Shown: positions 16,417 through 23,090 of the stretch, piece by piece
How the letters are laid out: every line of letters begins with the position of its first letter
Numbering within the stretch: the first letter of the stretch is position 1
DNA from: Levilinea saccharolytica
Lineage (GTDB): Bacteria > Chloroflexota > Anaerolineae > Anaerolineales > Anaerolineaceae
NCBI RefSeq assembly: GCF_001306035.1
Contig: NZ_LGCM01000035.1
Location: 91,785 to 155,784, forward strand
Direction: 5' to 3'
Length of the DNA stretch: 64,000 bases
The notes under the pieces: model-generated
The model's database searches: none
What the model was told of the DNA's origin: nothing
The model's input: the letters and a program-made list of their open reading frames with translations, nothing else
Program-made: the position numbers and the translations under genes

Positions 16417-17115
16417 TTACCAGGGGTAATACTCATCCGCATAGCTGCGCGGGGCGCGCCGCCGCGGAGAAAGGATCATCGCCAGCAGCAGCCCAAAGAC
16501 AAAGCCGCCGATATGCGCCCACCAGGCCACCCCGCCCATCGCCATGCCCCCCGCCGCGTTGAGCGAAAGAAAACCGGAATATAACTGCGACACGAACCAG
16601 ACCCCCAAAAAGATCACCGCGGGAATTTCGACAAACCAGGGGATGATAAACACCGGGATCAGGGTGATGACCCGCGCCTGCGGGAAAAAATAAAAATACG
16701 CACCCATCACCGCGGCGATCGCCCCGCTGGCGCCGATGGCCGGGATGGTGCTGCCCAGGTTGACCACCGTCTGCAGCCCGCCTGCCGCCACACCCCCCAG
16801 CAGATAAAACAGCAAATAACGCCCCGACCCCAGGCGGTCTTCCACGTTATCACCGAAGATAAATAAGATCCACACGTTGCTGAGGAAATGGAACCAGCCG
16901 CCGTGCAGGAACATATGGCTTAAAAAGGGCAGCCAGGTGAGGGGATTGAGCAGGTCAATTTGCGCAGGGATCAGCCCAAAGCGGGCAATCAGCCCCTCCA
17001 GGCGCGGGGCGCTCAGGCTGATTTCAAAGAAAAACACCAGAGCGTTGGCCGCAATCAGCAGCCAGTTGACGATGGGAAACGTGCGAGAATGGATGGTATC
17101 GCGCAGCGGCAGCAT
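16417..17115 (-). CDS. Rhomboid-family intramembrane serine protease
   Basis: The 232-residue protein has about six to seven membrane helices. Rhomboid marks are the FLHGGWFHFLSNVW loop, catalytic Ser in GASGAIAAVMG and the catalytic His in the last helix (WAHIGGFVFG). It cleaves transmembrane segments; the substrates are unknown, but the three single-pass proteins encoded downstream are obvious candidates. GAGGAGTGTT precedes the ATG. It is the first gene of the five-gene minus-strand run. Confidence 0.92.
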   Translation of the reverse strand: MLPLRDTIHSRTFPIVNWLLIAANALVFFFEISLSAPRLEGLIARFGLIPAQIDLLNPLTWLPFLSHMFLHGGWFHFLSNVWILFIFGDNVEDRLGSGRYLLFYLLGGVAAGGLQTVVNLGSTIPAIGASGAIAAVMGAYFYFFPQARVITLIPVFIIPWFVEIPAVIFLGVWFVSQLYSGFLSLNAAGGMAMGGVAWWAHIGGFVFGLLLAMILSPRRRAPRSYADEYYPW

Positions 17116-17253
17116 AACACTCCTCGCCAGGCGGCAAGCTCCGCGGCAGTCCCAGCCAACGCTGGCCGGTGAAGGTCGAAAGGCTTGCCAGGTGTGCTTT
17201 TAGTATATCCCGCTTGGCGCGAAACCGCAAACACGCCCGTCCGCTGGGACGGG

Positions 17254-17282
17254 AAAAAAAGCTTCTCCCCTGAGGGAGAAGC
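17254..17282 (-). terminator. Terminator of the HMA/TauE operon
   Basis: Stem GCTTCTCCC (17261-17269) with complement at 17274-17282 and a four-base loop; on the minus strand seven Ts follow (17254-17260). It is eight bases past the stop of the HMA gene. Confidence 0.9.
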
Positions 17283-17289
17283 GTAGGTT

Positions 17290-17505
17290 TTATTCGATCA
17301 ACTGAATGGGATACCCCATTTTTGCCGCCGCCGCCGTGATCGCCTCCAGCGGCAGGCGCGCCTCATCAAAGGTCACCTCCATCTGCTGGCGGTGATAGCT
17401 GGCCTCCACCCGTTCCACCCCTTCCAGCTCATCCTCCAGCCCCTCCAGGCGCATCACGCAGGCAGCGCAGTGCATATCGGCAACCTGAAAACGAACCGTG
17501 CGCAT
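17290..17505 (-). CDS. Heavy-metal-associated (HMA) domain protein, CopZ-like
   Basis: This 71-residue protein is a single ferredoxin-like HMA domain with the metal site MHCAAC (about residues 11-16) and the usual C-terminal MGYP. Such proteins bind Cu(I) and pass it to transporters. It starts nine bases after the stop of the TauE-cupredoxin gene, with GGGAGG as ribosome site, so it works with that protein. In other bacteria HMA, TauE-like and cupredoxin-like domains can be fused in one protein, which supports a common copper task. Confidence 0.88.
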   Translation of the reverse strand: MRTVRFQVADMHCAACVMRLEGLEDELEGVERVEASYHRQQMEVTFDEARLPLEAITAAAAKMGYPIQLIE

Positions 17506-17514
17506 GCGCCCTCC

Positions 17515-18552
17515 CTATTGAAAGCGGATCTGGCCGCCGTACATGCCCATCGAACAGGTGAAAGGCATCACCGTTCCGGCGGTCTGCGGCGGAATCTGGA
17601 TAATTTCGGTTCCGGTGGCGGGCAGCAGTTTTTCCACCTTCAGCGCCGGGATGACAAAGGCCCGCGAGCAGGAGCGGGTGTTGTTGGTGACCACATGCAG
17701 CTCCAGCGGCTGCCCGGCTTTGGCCATCAGCACCTCCGGCGCGTAGCCGTCGTTGAGGGCTTCCAAAACCAGGGGGGCGTTCTCATCCGCGAGGGCCGCC
17801 GCCGCTGTTGGAGCGGCGCTGTTGGCCTGCCACAGGCGGCTGACGGCGAAGGGCGCGCCTGCCAGGTTGAGGCCCGCGTCCACCGTCACCAGACCCAAAA
17901 TCAGAGTGACCGCGGCCACAAAGATGCGGAAATTCTTTTCCAGGCGTGCGCCCAGCTGGGTGGTTAAGAAGGCCACGGCGAAGAACACCGGGCTGGTGCC
18001 CAGGGTGAAGGCGAAGAGGATGGCCGCACCCGCCCAGGGGCTGCCCGCCCCCACCGCCAGAGCCATCATGGTCTGCGTCACGCCGCAGGGGATGAACACG
18101 GTCAGCGCGCCCAAGAACACAGGGGCCAGCAGTCCCTCACTGCTGCTGCGCGCTTTGCGGCGGATGTAGCGCGTCAGGAATTTGGGCGGCTCCAGGTTGA
18201 AAAAGCGAAAGATGGGGTGCACGTTCAGCAGGCGCAGGGCGTTGCCGATCATAAACACGCCCACCGCCAGCATCAAGACCGCGCGGGTCAGGGGGGTCAT
18301 TTGAAACACGGAGCCTAAGGCCCCCAACAGAAACCCCAGCAGCGTGTAGGCCGCCAGCTTGGCCAACAAGAAACCCGCGATGGGCGCGGCCAGCTGCGCC
18401 GAGCGGCGCGGGGAGGCGGCCACGTCGCGCTCCACCTGATGCGAAAGGGAACTGGCCAGCAGCCCGCCCTGCACCGCCAGGCAGCTCAGTCCGCCGGTGG
18501 TCAGCCCGGTGATAAACAGCACCAACAAATTAGCAAAAGAAAGGGATTCCAT
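17515..18552 (-). CDS. TauE/SafE (DsbD-like) membrane protein fused to a cupredoxin-like domain
   Basis: The 345-residue protein has six to seven membrane helices (about 7-235) of the SafE/UreH/DsbD-like type, with GLSCLAVQGGLLA near the start and FIPCGVTQTMMALA later; each holds a helix-embedded cysteine typical of the family. The C-terminal 100 residues lie outside and resemble a cupredoxin (LELHVVTNNTRSCSR and PFTCSMGMYGGQIRF, with Cys and Met ligands). Copper export, scavenging or delivery is the likely role, with the HMA protein as cytosolic partner. The substrate is inferred. Confidence 0.78.
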   Translation of the reverse strand: MESLSFANLLVLFITGLTTGGLSCLAVQGGLLASSLSHQVERDVAASPRRSAQLAAPIAGFLLAKLAAYTLLGFLLGALGSVFQMTPLTRAVLMLAVGVFMIGNALRLLNVHPIFRFFNLEPPKFLTRYIRRKARSSSEGLLAPVFLGALTVFIPCGVTQTMMALAVGAGSPWAGAAILFAFTLGTSPVFFAVAFLTTQLGARLEKNFRIFVAAVTLILGLVTVDAGLNLAGAPFAVSRLWQANSAAPTAAAALADENAPLVLEALNDGYAPEVLMAKAGQPLELHVVTNNTRSCSRAFVIPALKVEKLLPATGTEIIQIPPQTAGTVMPFTCSMGMYGGQIRFQ

Positions 18553-18572
18553 AGTTACCTGTAAAGTGATCG

Positions 18573-18620
18573 ATATGACTTATTTTGTCGCATTTATCCT
18601 GCAAAAAAATTGTATCATAT
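18573..18620. promoter_or_regulatory. AT-rich upstream region of the metal operon with split inverted repeat
   Basis: ATATGA (18573-18578) and TCATAT (18615-18620) are complementary and flank about 36 AT-rich bases just upstream of the TauE-cupredoxin start. They could be half-sites of a regulator, but no clear promoter hexamer pair is seen. Confidence 0.22.
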
Positions 18621-18647
18621 TTTCCCCCCAAACCTACCCCCCCATTT

Positions 18648-19142
18648 TCACCAGGGCCGGTCTGGGCTGGCCCATTCCGGCAGGGAACGCACCGCCCGAT
18701 CCACAATCTGGTCGCCGCGGTAAGCGAAGTAATATTCCCGCGGGCGCGCCCCGCCCAACACCGCCGGGGCCACATGGTGCAGATTCGACACCACCGCCGG
18801 GGCCGTCCACACCCAACGGCGCGGCACCCACGCCAACCGTCCCTCGCTGCAGGCGCGAAACGGGCCGTCGGGGGCCTGCGCGGTGAACAGGTACAAACCG
18901 CCGTCCGAAATCTCAAAGCCGCTCCAGGTCAGCACCCCCGCAAAGCGCACCGTGCCCAGTTGGTAACCGGCCTCCTCCTGCACCTCACGCAGGCAGGCCG
19001 CCCGCGGCGTCTCCCCTGGCTCAATGTGCCCGCCGATCCCGTTCCACAAGCCGCGGTTGGGCGGGTTGGAGCGCAGCAGCATGAGCACATGCCGGTCGCG
19101 CTGCAAAAAACACAGCACAAAACGGGCCAGGGTAGGGCTCAT
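18648..19142 (-). CDS. Nudix hydrolase
   Basis: The 164-residue protein carries a full Nudix box at about residues 37-60 (GGHIEPGET, then REVQEEAGY), so the Mg2+-binding glutamates are intact. The N-terminal part resembles MutT/8-oxo-dGTPase-like and YfcD-like members; the substrate is unknown. Its start overlaps the stop of the M42 peptidase by four bases. It is the last gene of a set purD-M42-Nudix joined by two ATGA overlaps. Confidence 0.9.
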   Translation of the reverse strand: MSPTLARFVLCFLQRDRHVLMLLRSNPPNRGLWNGIGGHIEPGETPRAACLREVQEEAGYQLGTVRFAGVLTWSGFEISDGGLYLFTAQAPDGPFRACSEGRLAWVPRRWVWTAPAVVSNLHHVAPAVLGGARPREYYFAYRGDQIVDRAVRSLPEWASPDRPW

Positions 19143-20191
19143 GCGCCCTCTGCCTGCGCCAAAAAGGCCGCCAGCAGATTCACCATCCCGGCCACGTCCT
19201 CCAAATCGGCCTGTTCCACCGGTGCGTGGTGGTAGCGCACCGGCAGCGAAAGGGCCGCCGCGCGCACGCCTGCTCCCGAGTACACCATCGGCGTCAGCGC
19301 CGTGCTGATGCCGCTGACCACCTCATCCTGTAGGGCTAGCTTTTCCTGTGCCGCCAGCGCCCGCAGCCGCCGCGTCAGGGCCAGATCGGGCACAAAGGCC
19401 GCCAGCTTGCCGCGGATGGCATCCATCCACTTCAGCGCCGGGCCGCTGCCCAACCGGATGCCCCCGCTCGATTCCTGAAAATCGGGGGTATCGGAGGCCA
19501 GGGTGCCGTCCACGCCGATGAGCAGCTCCGGCTGCCAGGCCGCCATCAACGGCACGCCCCCCGCCAGCATGGTCTCTTCCTGCACAGTGAAAGCCAGCAG
19601 CACCTGGGCCGGGGTGGGCGGCAGGTGGTGGGCCAGGGTCAGCAGGGCAAAACAGCCCAGACGGTCGTCCAGCGCCTTGGCCTGCACGCGTGTGCCGCCC
19701 AAAGCCTGCAAGGGTCCGTCCCAGGTCAGCCCATCCCCCACCTGCACCCCCCACTGCGCCGCCTCTTGGGCCGAGCGCGCGCCGATATCGATAAACAGCT
19801 CTTCCAACGGCAGCGGCTTGCCGCCGTCCAGATGGGCCGGGGGCAGCCCCACCGCCGCCGCCAACTGCCCCGTTTCCGTCCACAGGGTCAGGCGGCTGCC
19901 GGGCAAGGCCCGCGCGCTGGTGCCCCCCAGGCGCTCCACACGCAGAAAGCCGTCCGCGCTGATGCTGCGCACGATCAGCCCGACCTCATCCATATGCGCC
20001 GCCAGCATCACCCGCGGCCCAGCACCGGGGCGCAGCGCCGTCAGGTTGCCCAGCGCGTCCGTGTGCGTCTGCCAGTCCGGCGGTAAAAGCCTGCGCAGGC
20101 AGTCTGCCACCGGCTGTTCACGCCCCGGCAGCCCCGGGGCGGCGGTCAGCTCGGCCAGCCAGGCGCGCTGCAGATCCTGCGCGCTGATCAT
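19139..20191 (-). CDS. M42-family metallo-aminopeptidase
   Basis: The 350-residue protein matches the M42 family (glutamyl aminopeptidase/deblocking aminopeptidase; relatives were once called endoglucanase M). Metal and catalytic segments are AAHMDEVGLIV (His ligand, about residue 66), KALDDRLGCFAL (bridging Asp), TVQEETMLAGG (catalytic Glu and ligand) and the late RYHHAPVEQADLEDV. These enzymes form large tetrahedral dodecamers in the cytoplasm and trim peptides. The start overlaps the purD stop by four bases. Confidence 0.92.
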   Translation of the reverse strand: MISAQDLQRAWLAELTAAPGLPGREQPVADCLRRLLPPDWQTHTDALGNLTALRPGAGPRVMLAAHMDEVGLIVRSISADGFLRVERLGGTSARALPGSRLTLWTETGQLAAAVGLPPAHLDGGKPLPLEELFIDIGARSAQEAAQWGVQVGDGLTWDGPLQALGGTRVQAKALDDRLGCFALLTLAHHLPPTPAQVLLAFTVQEETMLAGGVPLMAAWQPELLIGVDGTLASDTPDFQESSGGIRLGSGPALKWMDAIRGKLAAFVPDLALTRRLRALAAQEKLALQDEVVSGISTALTPMVYSGAGVRAAALSLPVRYHHAPVEQADLEDVAGMVNLLAAFLAQAEGA

Positions 20192-21513
20192 AGCACCGGC
20201 CTGAGGGCGCGCATACGCGCGGTTTTGGTTTCCAGGGTGGCATAGGCGCCGATGTCGCGGCGGTGGCGCAGTTCGGGGGGTTCCATCTCGCTCAGCAGCG
20301 CTTCCAGTTTTTCACACAGCGCCCCCGGGTGTTCGCCCAGCCCCACCAGCGCCAAAGCCCGCGAGCCCAGCGCCTTCCAGCGCCCCTCTTCCAGCGCGGC
20401 GGAGGAAACGATCAGCTCAAAACCGGCCTGGCGGGCGCGGGCCGCGTCAAAATCAAAGTACACATCCCCCGGCAGCGGGCCGGGGTAGGCCTGGGGCACC
20501 AGATATTTCACCAGCGAGGCCTGCGGGGCAAAACGCACCTGCCCAACCTGCAAACTGCCCGCCGCCAGAGCTGAGAACAGCTCCACGCCGTCCGATTCAA
20601 GCAGCGCGCACAGGTTGATCGCCTCCGGGTCGCCGAAGCGGGTGTTGTACTCGATCAGGCGCACTCCGCGGGCCGTGACCATGAACTGGCCGTAGAGCAT
20701 CCCGCGGTAGGGCTGGCCGGTCTCTTCCGCCAGGGCCGCCAGGGTTTCCACCATCAGGCGGTCAGCCTCGGCCAATTCTTCGGGCAGCAGGAAAGGCATG
20801 CCGCCGTCGGCCAGGGTATACGCCCCCATCCCGCCGGTCATCAGCCCCTGGTCGCCTTCATACGCATACTTAAAGTCCTGGGCCACGGGCATGGGGAAAA
20901 CCCCGCTGTCAGTGGCAAAAGCCATGCGCGAAAACTCCTCGCCCACCAGGCGCTCTTCCAACAGTACGCTGCCGTCTTTTTGGATCCAGGTGTCCGCATA
21001 GGCGGCCGCTTCCTGAGCATCGCGCAAATGCACGCCCATCACCTGCACCCCTTTGCCGCCCGTCAGACCCAAAGGCTTCACGGCCGCTTCGCCCACCACA
21101 TCCAAAAAACTCAGCACCTCGGCCCGACTGCGGGCCAGGCACCACTGCGGCGCGCCCCACCCCACCCGCCGCTGCAGCAGGTCGCGCATGAAGAACTTAT
21201 CGCCTTCCAGGCGCGCCTGAGACTGCGTCGGCCCCACAGTGGGGATGCCCGCAGCGCGCAGCGCATCCACCGCGCCCGCGTTCAGCGGCGCTTCTGGGCC
21301 CACCACCACCAGGTCCACGTGCGCGGCACGCATGGCCCGCGCCACAGCCTGGGCGTCGTTTAAACTGCCCTTGATCCATTCCCCCGCCAAAGGACGGATT
21401 CCGGGGTTGGGGGTGTTGGAATACACCACCAGCCGTTCTGGGTGGGGGCTGTGTGCCAGAACCCGTGCCAGAGCATGTTCCCGTCCGCCGCTTCCGATTA
21501 ATCCAATTCGCAT
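20188..21513 (-). CDS. purD: Phosphoribosylamine-glycine ligase
   Basis: The 441-residue protein is PurD, step two of purine synthesis (phosphoribosylamine + glycine + ATP). It begins with the GSGGREHAL nucleotide-fold motif, has VVGPEAPL, the ATP-grasp segment VKPLGLTGGKGVQV and the RFGDPEA metal-site motif. ATG 21513 follows GGAGGG and matches where the family starts; a longer in-frame reading adds 51 unrelated residues. No other purine genes are in the window; it is the first gene of the purD-M42-Nudix set. Confidence 0.96.
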   Translation of the reverse strand: MRIGLIGSGGREHALARVLAHSPHPERLVVYSNTPNPGIRPLAGEWIKGSLNDAQAVARAMRAAHVDLVVVGPEAPLNAGAVDALRAAGIPTVGPTQSQARLEGDKFFMRDLLQRRVGWGAPQWCLARSRAEVLSFLDVVGEAAVKPLGLTGGKGVQVMGVHLRDAQEAAAYADTWIQKDGSVLLEERLVGEEFSRMAFATDSGVFPMPVAQDFKYAYEGDQGLMTGGMGAYTLADGGMPFLLPEELAEADRLMVETLAALAEETGQPYRGMLYGQFMVTARGVRLIEYNTRFGDPEAINLCALLESDGVELFSALAAGSLQVGQVRFAPQASLVKYLVPQAYPGPLPGDVYFDFDAARARQAGFELIVSSAALEEGRWKALGSRALALVGLGEHPGALCEKLEALLSEMEPPELRHRRDIGAYATLETKTARMRALRPVL

Positions 21514-21813
21514 GGCCGATCCCTCCGCAGGAGAAAATGTACTGCTTACGCACCGTTGTACCATAGATTCGGGGGTCTGAAAAGTCAGAGGCTGACCAGG
21601 GTTTGCGTTCGCCGCGCAGACGCAGTCAGGCGGCCACCTCTCGGCATTCAGGGGTGAAAGCCTCAAAGTTTTTGTATAAGAAATGTATAAATTCGCCCTT
21701 TTTCATCTTGTATTTCTACTCCGCATCCGCTATTATTATGAAAATTAAGATAAATATTCACCTGGCTTATCGGTTGAAAACTTTGGGTTCAGTACCTCGA
21801 AAGGAGGCAGGAA
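21514..21813. other. Divergent intergenic region between purD and the site-2 protease gene
   Basis: About 300 non-coding bases. They hold the promoter of the protease gene (21708-21736), an AT-rich stretch with repeated TATAA-like words at 21672-21690, and on the minus strand a weak CTGACT-17-TATGGT pair about 45 bases upstream of purD. I see no RNA gene, repeat or structured element with clear identity. Confidence 0.5.
21708..21736 (+). promoter_or_regulatory. Promoter of the site-2 protease gene
   Basis: TTGTAT (21708-21713), 17 bases, TATTAT (21731-21736), in an AT-rich stretch 78 bases before the start codon. Confidence 0.6.
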
Positions 21814-22938
21814 ATGAGAAACGGCATACAAATCGCGACGATCTGGAAAGTCCCCGTTCGTCTGGATCTCAGTTGGTTCATCATTTTTGGGCTGGTCACC
21901 TGGTCTTTGGCCGGGGGCGTGCTGGCAGAAGGCCTGCCTGGGGCTGCCCCTGCCCTGCGCTGGGCGCTGGGCGCCGCCGCCGGACTGCTCTTTGCCGCCT
22001 CGGTGCTGCTGCATGAGCTGGGGCACGTCTTCTTTGCCCTGCGCAATCAGGTGCCCGTGCGCGGCGTGACCCTGTTCCTGTTTGGCGGCGTGGCCGAAAT
22101 CACCCGCGACCCGCAGACCCCCGGCGCCGAGCTGCGCATCGCTGCGGCCGGCCCCGCTGTCAGTCTGGCCCTGGCGGGGATCTTTGGCGCGGCGGCCTTT
22201 TTCACCCAGGGCTGGCTGGCCGAGGCGTCGGTTCCAGCCGCCTGGCTGGCGCGCATCAACCTGATGCTGGCGCTCTTCAACCTCATCCCTGGCTTCCCCC
22301 TGGACGGCGGCCGCATATTGCGCGCCCTGGTGTGGATGCGCACCGGCAGCTTCGCCCGCGCCACGCGCGCTGCTTCCACCGGCGGGCAGGGGGTGGGTTA
22401 CGCCTTCATGGGCGTGGGTTTGTTCTCGCTGCTCACCGGAGGCGCCTTTAACGGCCTGTGGCTGATCTTCATCGGCTGGTTCCTGCGCAACGCCGCCGCC
22501 TCCAGTCAGGCCCAAACCAGCCTGCAGGAAGCCCTGCGCGGCCTGACCGTGGCCGAGGTGATGGACCGCCGAGTGGACAGCGCGGCCGCCCATCACACCC
22601 TGGAACAGGTGGTGCGCGAGCACGTCCTCAGCGGCAGTCAGCGCGTGCTGCTGGTCACCGACAGCCTGGGCAACGGCATCCGCGGCTGGGTGACTCTGGA
22701 AGATATTGTACGCGTGCCGCGAGGCGCCTGGCCGGTCGTCACGGTGGGGCAGCTCATGTCGCCGCGAGAAAATCTGCTGGTGCTTTCGCCCCAGGCCGAA
22801 CTGCTCAGCGCGCTGCAAAAAATGGATGAAAGCAGCCTGTCGCAGGCTCCGGTGATCGCCGAAAATCAGATATTGGGCTGGCTGTCGCGCGAACGCATCC
22901 AAAACTATCTGCGGCTGCGCACCGAACTGGGCATATGA
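21814..22938 (+). CDS. Site-2 protease (M50B) with C-terminal CBS domain pair
   Basis: The 374-residue protein has five to six membrane helices with the zinc motif LLHELGH (H67, E68, H71) and the third ligand in GFPLDGGR (about 164-171), so it should be an active intramembrane metalloprotease. A cytoplasmic pair of CBS domains (about 245-370; AEVMDRRV and GQLMSPREN mark each) may bind an adenine nucleotide and regulate it, as in SpoIVFB-like proteins. AAAGGAGG precedes the ATG. It has its own promoter and is followed by a strong hairpin. Confidence 0.92.
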   Translation: MRNGIQIATIWKVPVRLDLSWFIIFGLVTWSLAGGVLAEGLPGAAPALRWALGAAAGLLFAASVLLHELGHVFFALRNQVPVRGVTLFLFGGVAEITRDPQTPGAELRIAAAGPAVSLALAGIFGAAAFFTQGWLAEASVPAAWLARINLMLALFNLIPGFPLDGGRILRALVWMRTGSFARATRAASTGGQGVGYAFMGVGLFSLLTGGAFNGLWLIFIGWFLRNAAASSQAQTSLQEALRGLTVAEVMDRRVDSAAAHHTLEQVVREHVLSGSQRVLLVTDSLGNGIRGWVTLEDIVRVPRGAWPVVTVGQLMSPRENLLVLSPQAELLSALQKMDESSLSQAPVIAENQILGWLSRERIQNYLRLRTELGI

Positions 22939-22941
22939 CCC

Positions 22942-22947
22942 TATAAT
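22942..22947 (+). promoter_or_regulatory. Candidate -10 element for the mrp operon
   Basis: A perfect TATAAT just after the protease stop codon. No -35 match at the right distance. If used, the hairpin at 22975-23009 would lie in the mrp leader RNA. Confidence 0.35.
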
Positions 22948-22974
22948 AGAAGCAGCACATCACACCGCATTGGA

Positions 22975-23009
22975 ATCAGCTGGGGTGGGTGCATACCACC
23001 CCAGCTGAT
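22975..23009 (+). terminator. Long perfect hairpin between the protease gene and the mrp operon
   Basis: ATCAGCTGGGGTGG (22975-22988) pairs completely with 22996-23009 over a seven-base loop, followed by TTTTG... A short T-tract supports a terminator of the protease gene; the same structure could also work as a leader element of mrp. Confidence 0.7.
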
Positions 23010-23090
23010 TTTGAAATGGAGGATCGGTTTGAATCGGGCGGTCTGACCATCATCGCAACGCCGCCGTGATCTTTTAGGGAGGATTGGAAT

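Noticed and set aside
23024..23067. GGTTTGAATCGGGCGG looked like a tRNA T-arm
   Set aside because: No acceptor stem, anticodon arm or CCA-side pairing could be built around it; it is part of the mrp leader.
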